From: an uncultured Clostridia bacterium
Lineage (GTDB): Bacteria; Bacillota; Clostridia; Christensenellales; UBA1242
Length of the DNA stretch: 64,000 bases
Assembly (NCBI GenBank): GCA_934754495.1
Contig: CAKVHW010000005.1
Span: 1 to 64,000, forward strand
Direction: 5' to 3'
The first letter of the stretch is position 1. Every line of letters begins with the position of its first letter. Both the position numbers and the translations under genes were made by a program. Below the pieces are notes generated by a model. The model was not told the DNA's origin. It saw only the letters and a list, made by a program, of their open reading frames with translations, and did not search any database. This document shows, one piece after another, positions 62,396 to 64,000 of the stretch.

Positions 62396-62932
62396 ATGGA
62401 TACTTTTAAGGGGACAACAATTGTTGCAGTAACAAGAAATGGAAAAACAGCAATCGCCGGTGACGGACAAGTTACTTTTGGCGAACACGTTGTTATGAAA
62501 GGAAATGCAGTAAAAGTTAGAAGAATTTTTAATGACCGTGTTGTAATTGGTTTTGCTGGCACAGTGTCAGATGCTTTTGCTTTAACAGCTCGTTTTGAAG
62601 AACTTTTACAAAAATTTAGCGGTAATTTAATGCGTAGTGCAGTAGAACTTGCACTTGGCTTTAGAGATGATAAATACAATCGCAAACTTGAAGCCATGAT
62701 GATTGTTGCAGACGAACACAAAGTGCTTATGATTTCTGGCACAGGCGAAGTAATTGAGCCAGAATATGGTGTTATTGCAATAGGAAGCGGTGGAAATTAT
62801 GCTTATTCTGCTGGTAGAGCACTACTTGACAATACTGATTTATCGGCTAAAGAAATAGCAATTAAAGCCATTGAAATTGCTGGCGATATATGTGTGTACA
62901 CTAATCACCATATTACTTGCGAGGAGGTATAA
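62396..62932 (+). CDS. hslV: ATP-dependent protease peptidase subunit HslV
   Basis: Proteasome-like peptidase that works with HslU. The propeptide MDTFKG precedes the catalytic Thr in TTIVAVTRNGKTAI, followed by AGDGQVTFG. It is 178 residues. AAAGGAGA precedes the ATG. Two bases separate it from hslU. Confidence 0.95.
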   Translation: MDTFKGTTIVAVTRNGKTAIAGDGQVTFGEHVVMKGNAVKVRRIFNDRVVIGFAGTVSDAFALTARFEELLQKFSGNLMRSAVELALGFRDDKYNRKLEAMMIVADEHKVLMISGTGEVIEPEYGVIAIGSGGNYAYSAGRALLDNTDLSAKEIAIKAIEIAGDICVYTNHHITCEEV

Positions 62933-62934
62933 CT

Positions 62935-64000
62935 ATGGACTTATCACCAAAAGAAATTGTAAAAGAATTAGATAAATATATTATTGGTCAACAAGAAGCA
63001 AAAAAATCGGTTGCTATTGCACTTAGAAATCGCTATCGTCGTAGCAAACTTAGTAAAGAAATGCGTGACGAAGTTACACCTAAAAACATTATTATGCAAG
63101 GTCCAACCGGTGTAGGTAAAACCGAAATTGCCCGCCGTCTTGCAAAACTTGTAAAAGCACCATTTATTAAAGTTGAAGCAACTAAATATACCGAAGTAGG
63201 GTATGTTGGTCGTGATTGCGAAAGCATGATTCGTGACCTTGTGGAAGTGGCTGTAAGACTTGTAAAAGAAGAAAAATTACAAGAGGTAAGTATCAAGGCA
63301 AAAGCAAATGTTATGCAAAAAATTGTTGATGCATTGTATCCTTCAAGAAAAGCAAAATTTCCAGATAAAGATGTTGAAACACTAAGAAAAGAAATTTTGG
63401 AAGATGTTGAAAATGGTAAGGCTGATAATGAACTTATTGAAATTACTGTAGCCGAACAGCCAAAACCAATTGGTATAATGCCAGGAATGGGCAATGATAT
63501 GGATTTTGGTGCAGTACTAGGCAGTATTTTTCCACAACAACATCGCAAGAAAAAAATTACTGTTGAAAAGGCAATAAATCTTTTAATGCAAGAAGAAAGC
63601 GACAAACTTATTGACTTAGACACTGTTAATTCTGAAGCAATTGCACGTGCCGAACAAGAAGGCATTGTATTTATTGATGAAATCGATAAAATTGCTGGCA
63701 AAAATGCAAGTAAGGGTCCAGATGTAAGCCGTGAAGGTGTTCAAAGGGACATTCTGCCACTAGTTGAAGGTTGCACCGTAACCACAAAATATGGCACAAT
63801 TAAGACCGACTACATTTTGTTTATCTGTGCTGGTGCATTCCATATGAGTAAGATTGAAGACCTTATTCCAGAATTCCAAGGACGTTTTCCTATTAGGGTA
63901 GAATTAAACAACTTACATGCAGATGATTTCTATAAAATTTTAACTCAGCCTAAAAATGCACTTACTTTGCAATACGAACAACTTTTGGCTGTTGATAACA
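62935..64000 (+). CDS. hslU: ATPase subunit HslU (partial, cut by window end)
   Basis: AAA+ unfoldase partner of HslV. 355 codons are visible without a stop. The N-terminus MDLSPKEIVKELDKYIIGQQ is typical. Walker A is GPTGVGKTE (K62), Walker B FIDEIDKIAG (D248, E249), and the GYVGRD pore motif lies between. A GAGGAGG site precedes the ATG. The gene should end about 100 codons beyond the window. Confidence 0.95.
   Translation, partial: MDLSPKEIVKELDKYIIGQQEAKKSVAIALRNRYRRSKLSKEMRDEVTPKNIIMQGPTGVGKTEIARRLAKLVKAPFIKVEATKYTEVGYVGRDCESMIRDLVEVAVRLVKEEKLQEVSIKAKANVMQKIVDALYPSRKAKFPDKDVETLRKEILEDVENGKADNELIEITVAEQPKPIGIMPGMGNDMDFGAVLGSIFPQQHRKKKITVEKAINLLMQEESDKLIDLDTVNSEAIARAEQEGIVFIDEIDKIAGKNASKGPDVSREGVQRDILPLVEGCTVTTKYGTIKTDYILFICAGAFHMSKIEDLIPEFQGRFPIRVELNNLHADDFYKILTQPKNALTLQYEQLLAVDN

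Overview
The window reads as a chromosomal core segment of an uncultured, AT-rich, Gram-positive, endospore-lineage Firmicute of clostridial type. The grounds are strong AGGAGG-type ribosome sites, TTGACA-17-TATAAT promoters, standard stop codons, sporulation genes (yqfC, yqfD, ylbJ), lipoproteins with Gram-positive lipoboxes, and gene order shared with Bacillus/Clostridium (yqfC-yqfD-ybeY-era-yqzL-recO, dnaG-rpoD-trmK, ylbJ-ylbK-ylbM, plsX-rnc-smc-ftsY-ylxM-ffh-rpsP-khpA-rimM-trmD, dprA-topA-trmFO-hslV-hslU). Species cannot be assigned from the sequence alone. No insertion sequence, prophage, CRISPR array or rRNA operon was seen.

Layout. 1-5.2 kb: the start of a leftward gene, tRNA-Lys(CTT), a surface lipoprotein, a leftward glycosyltransferase, dUTPase and alanine racemase. 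5.2-7.9 kb: a 583-residue protein with two HEPN-type RX4H motifs, tightly coupled to rsmD and to a stand-alone Smr-like protein. 8.3-11.2 kb: rplU-prp-rpmA, an 8-oxoguanine glycosylase and a NYN-domain protein. 11.3-13.4 kb: nfeD-floA and a small anchored acidic protein. 13.5-17.3 kb: yqfC-yqfD-ybeY, era, a 26-residue yqzL and recO. 17.4-22.1 kb: an anchored putative metalloprotease with an HExxxH motif, and ppdK. 22.3-27.6 kb: dnaG-rpoD-trmK-zinc-ribbon protein and a YkvI-like membrane protein. 27.6-30.3 kb: a leftward nitrate/taurine/thiamine-precursor type ABC importer. 30.5-35.8 kb: a small membrane protein with valS, a leftward DUF4364/TSCPD operon with an overlooked 48-residue gene, and an orphan gene. 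35.8-43.5 kb: ylbJ, a patatin-like protein, tmcAL, pta, ackA, rpmF, plsX and rnc. 43.6-53.5 kb: smc, ftsY, ylxM-ffh, rpsP-khpA, rimM-trmD-rbgA-rnhB-yraN. 53.6-64 kb: rplS with a leader, a small basic protein, an unusual lysS, then comM-dprA-topA-trmFO and hslV-hslU (cut by the window end).

Most genes serve translation, RNA modification, replication, DNA uptake/repair and envelope functions. Transcription is mostly rightward, and convergent pairs share bidirectional terminators. The items most worth a second look are the dual-HEPN protein and its coupling to rsmD and a catalytically degenerate Smr-like gene, a lysyl-tRNA synthetase lacking the class II motif 3 arginine, and the HExxxH exported protein.
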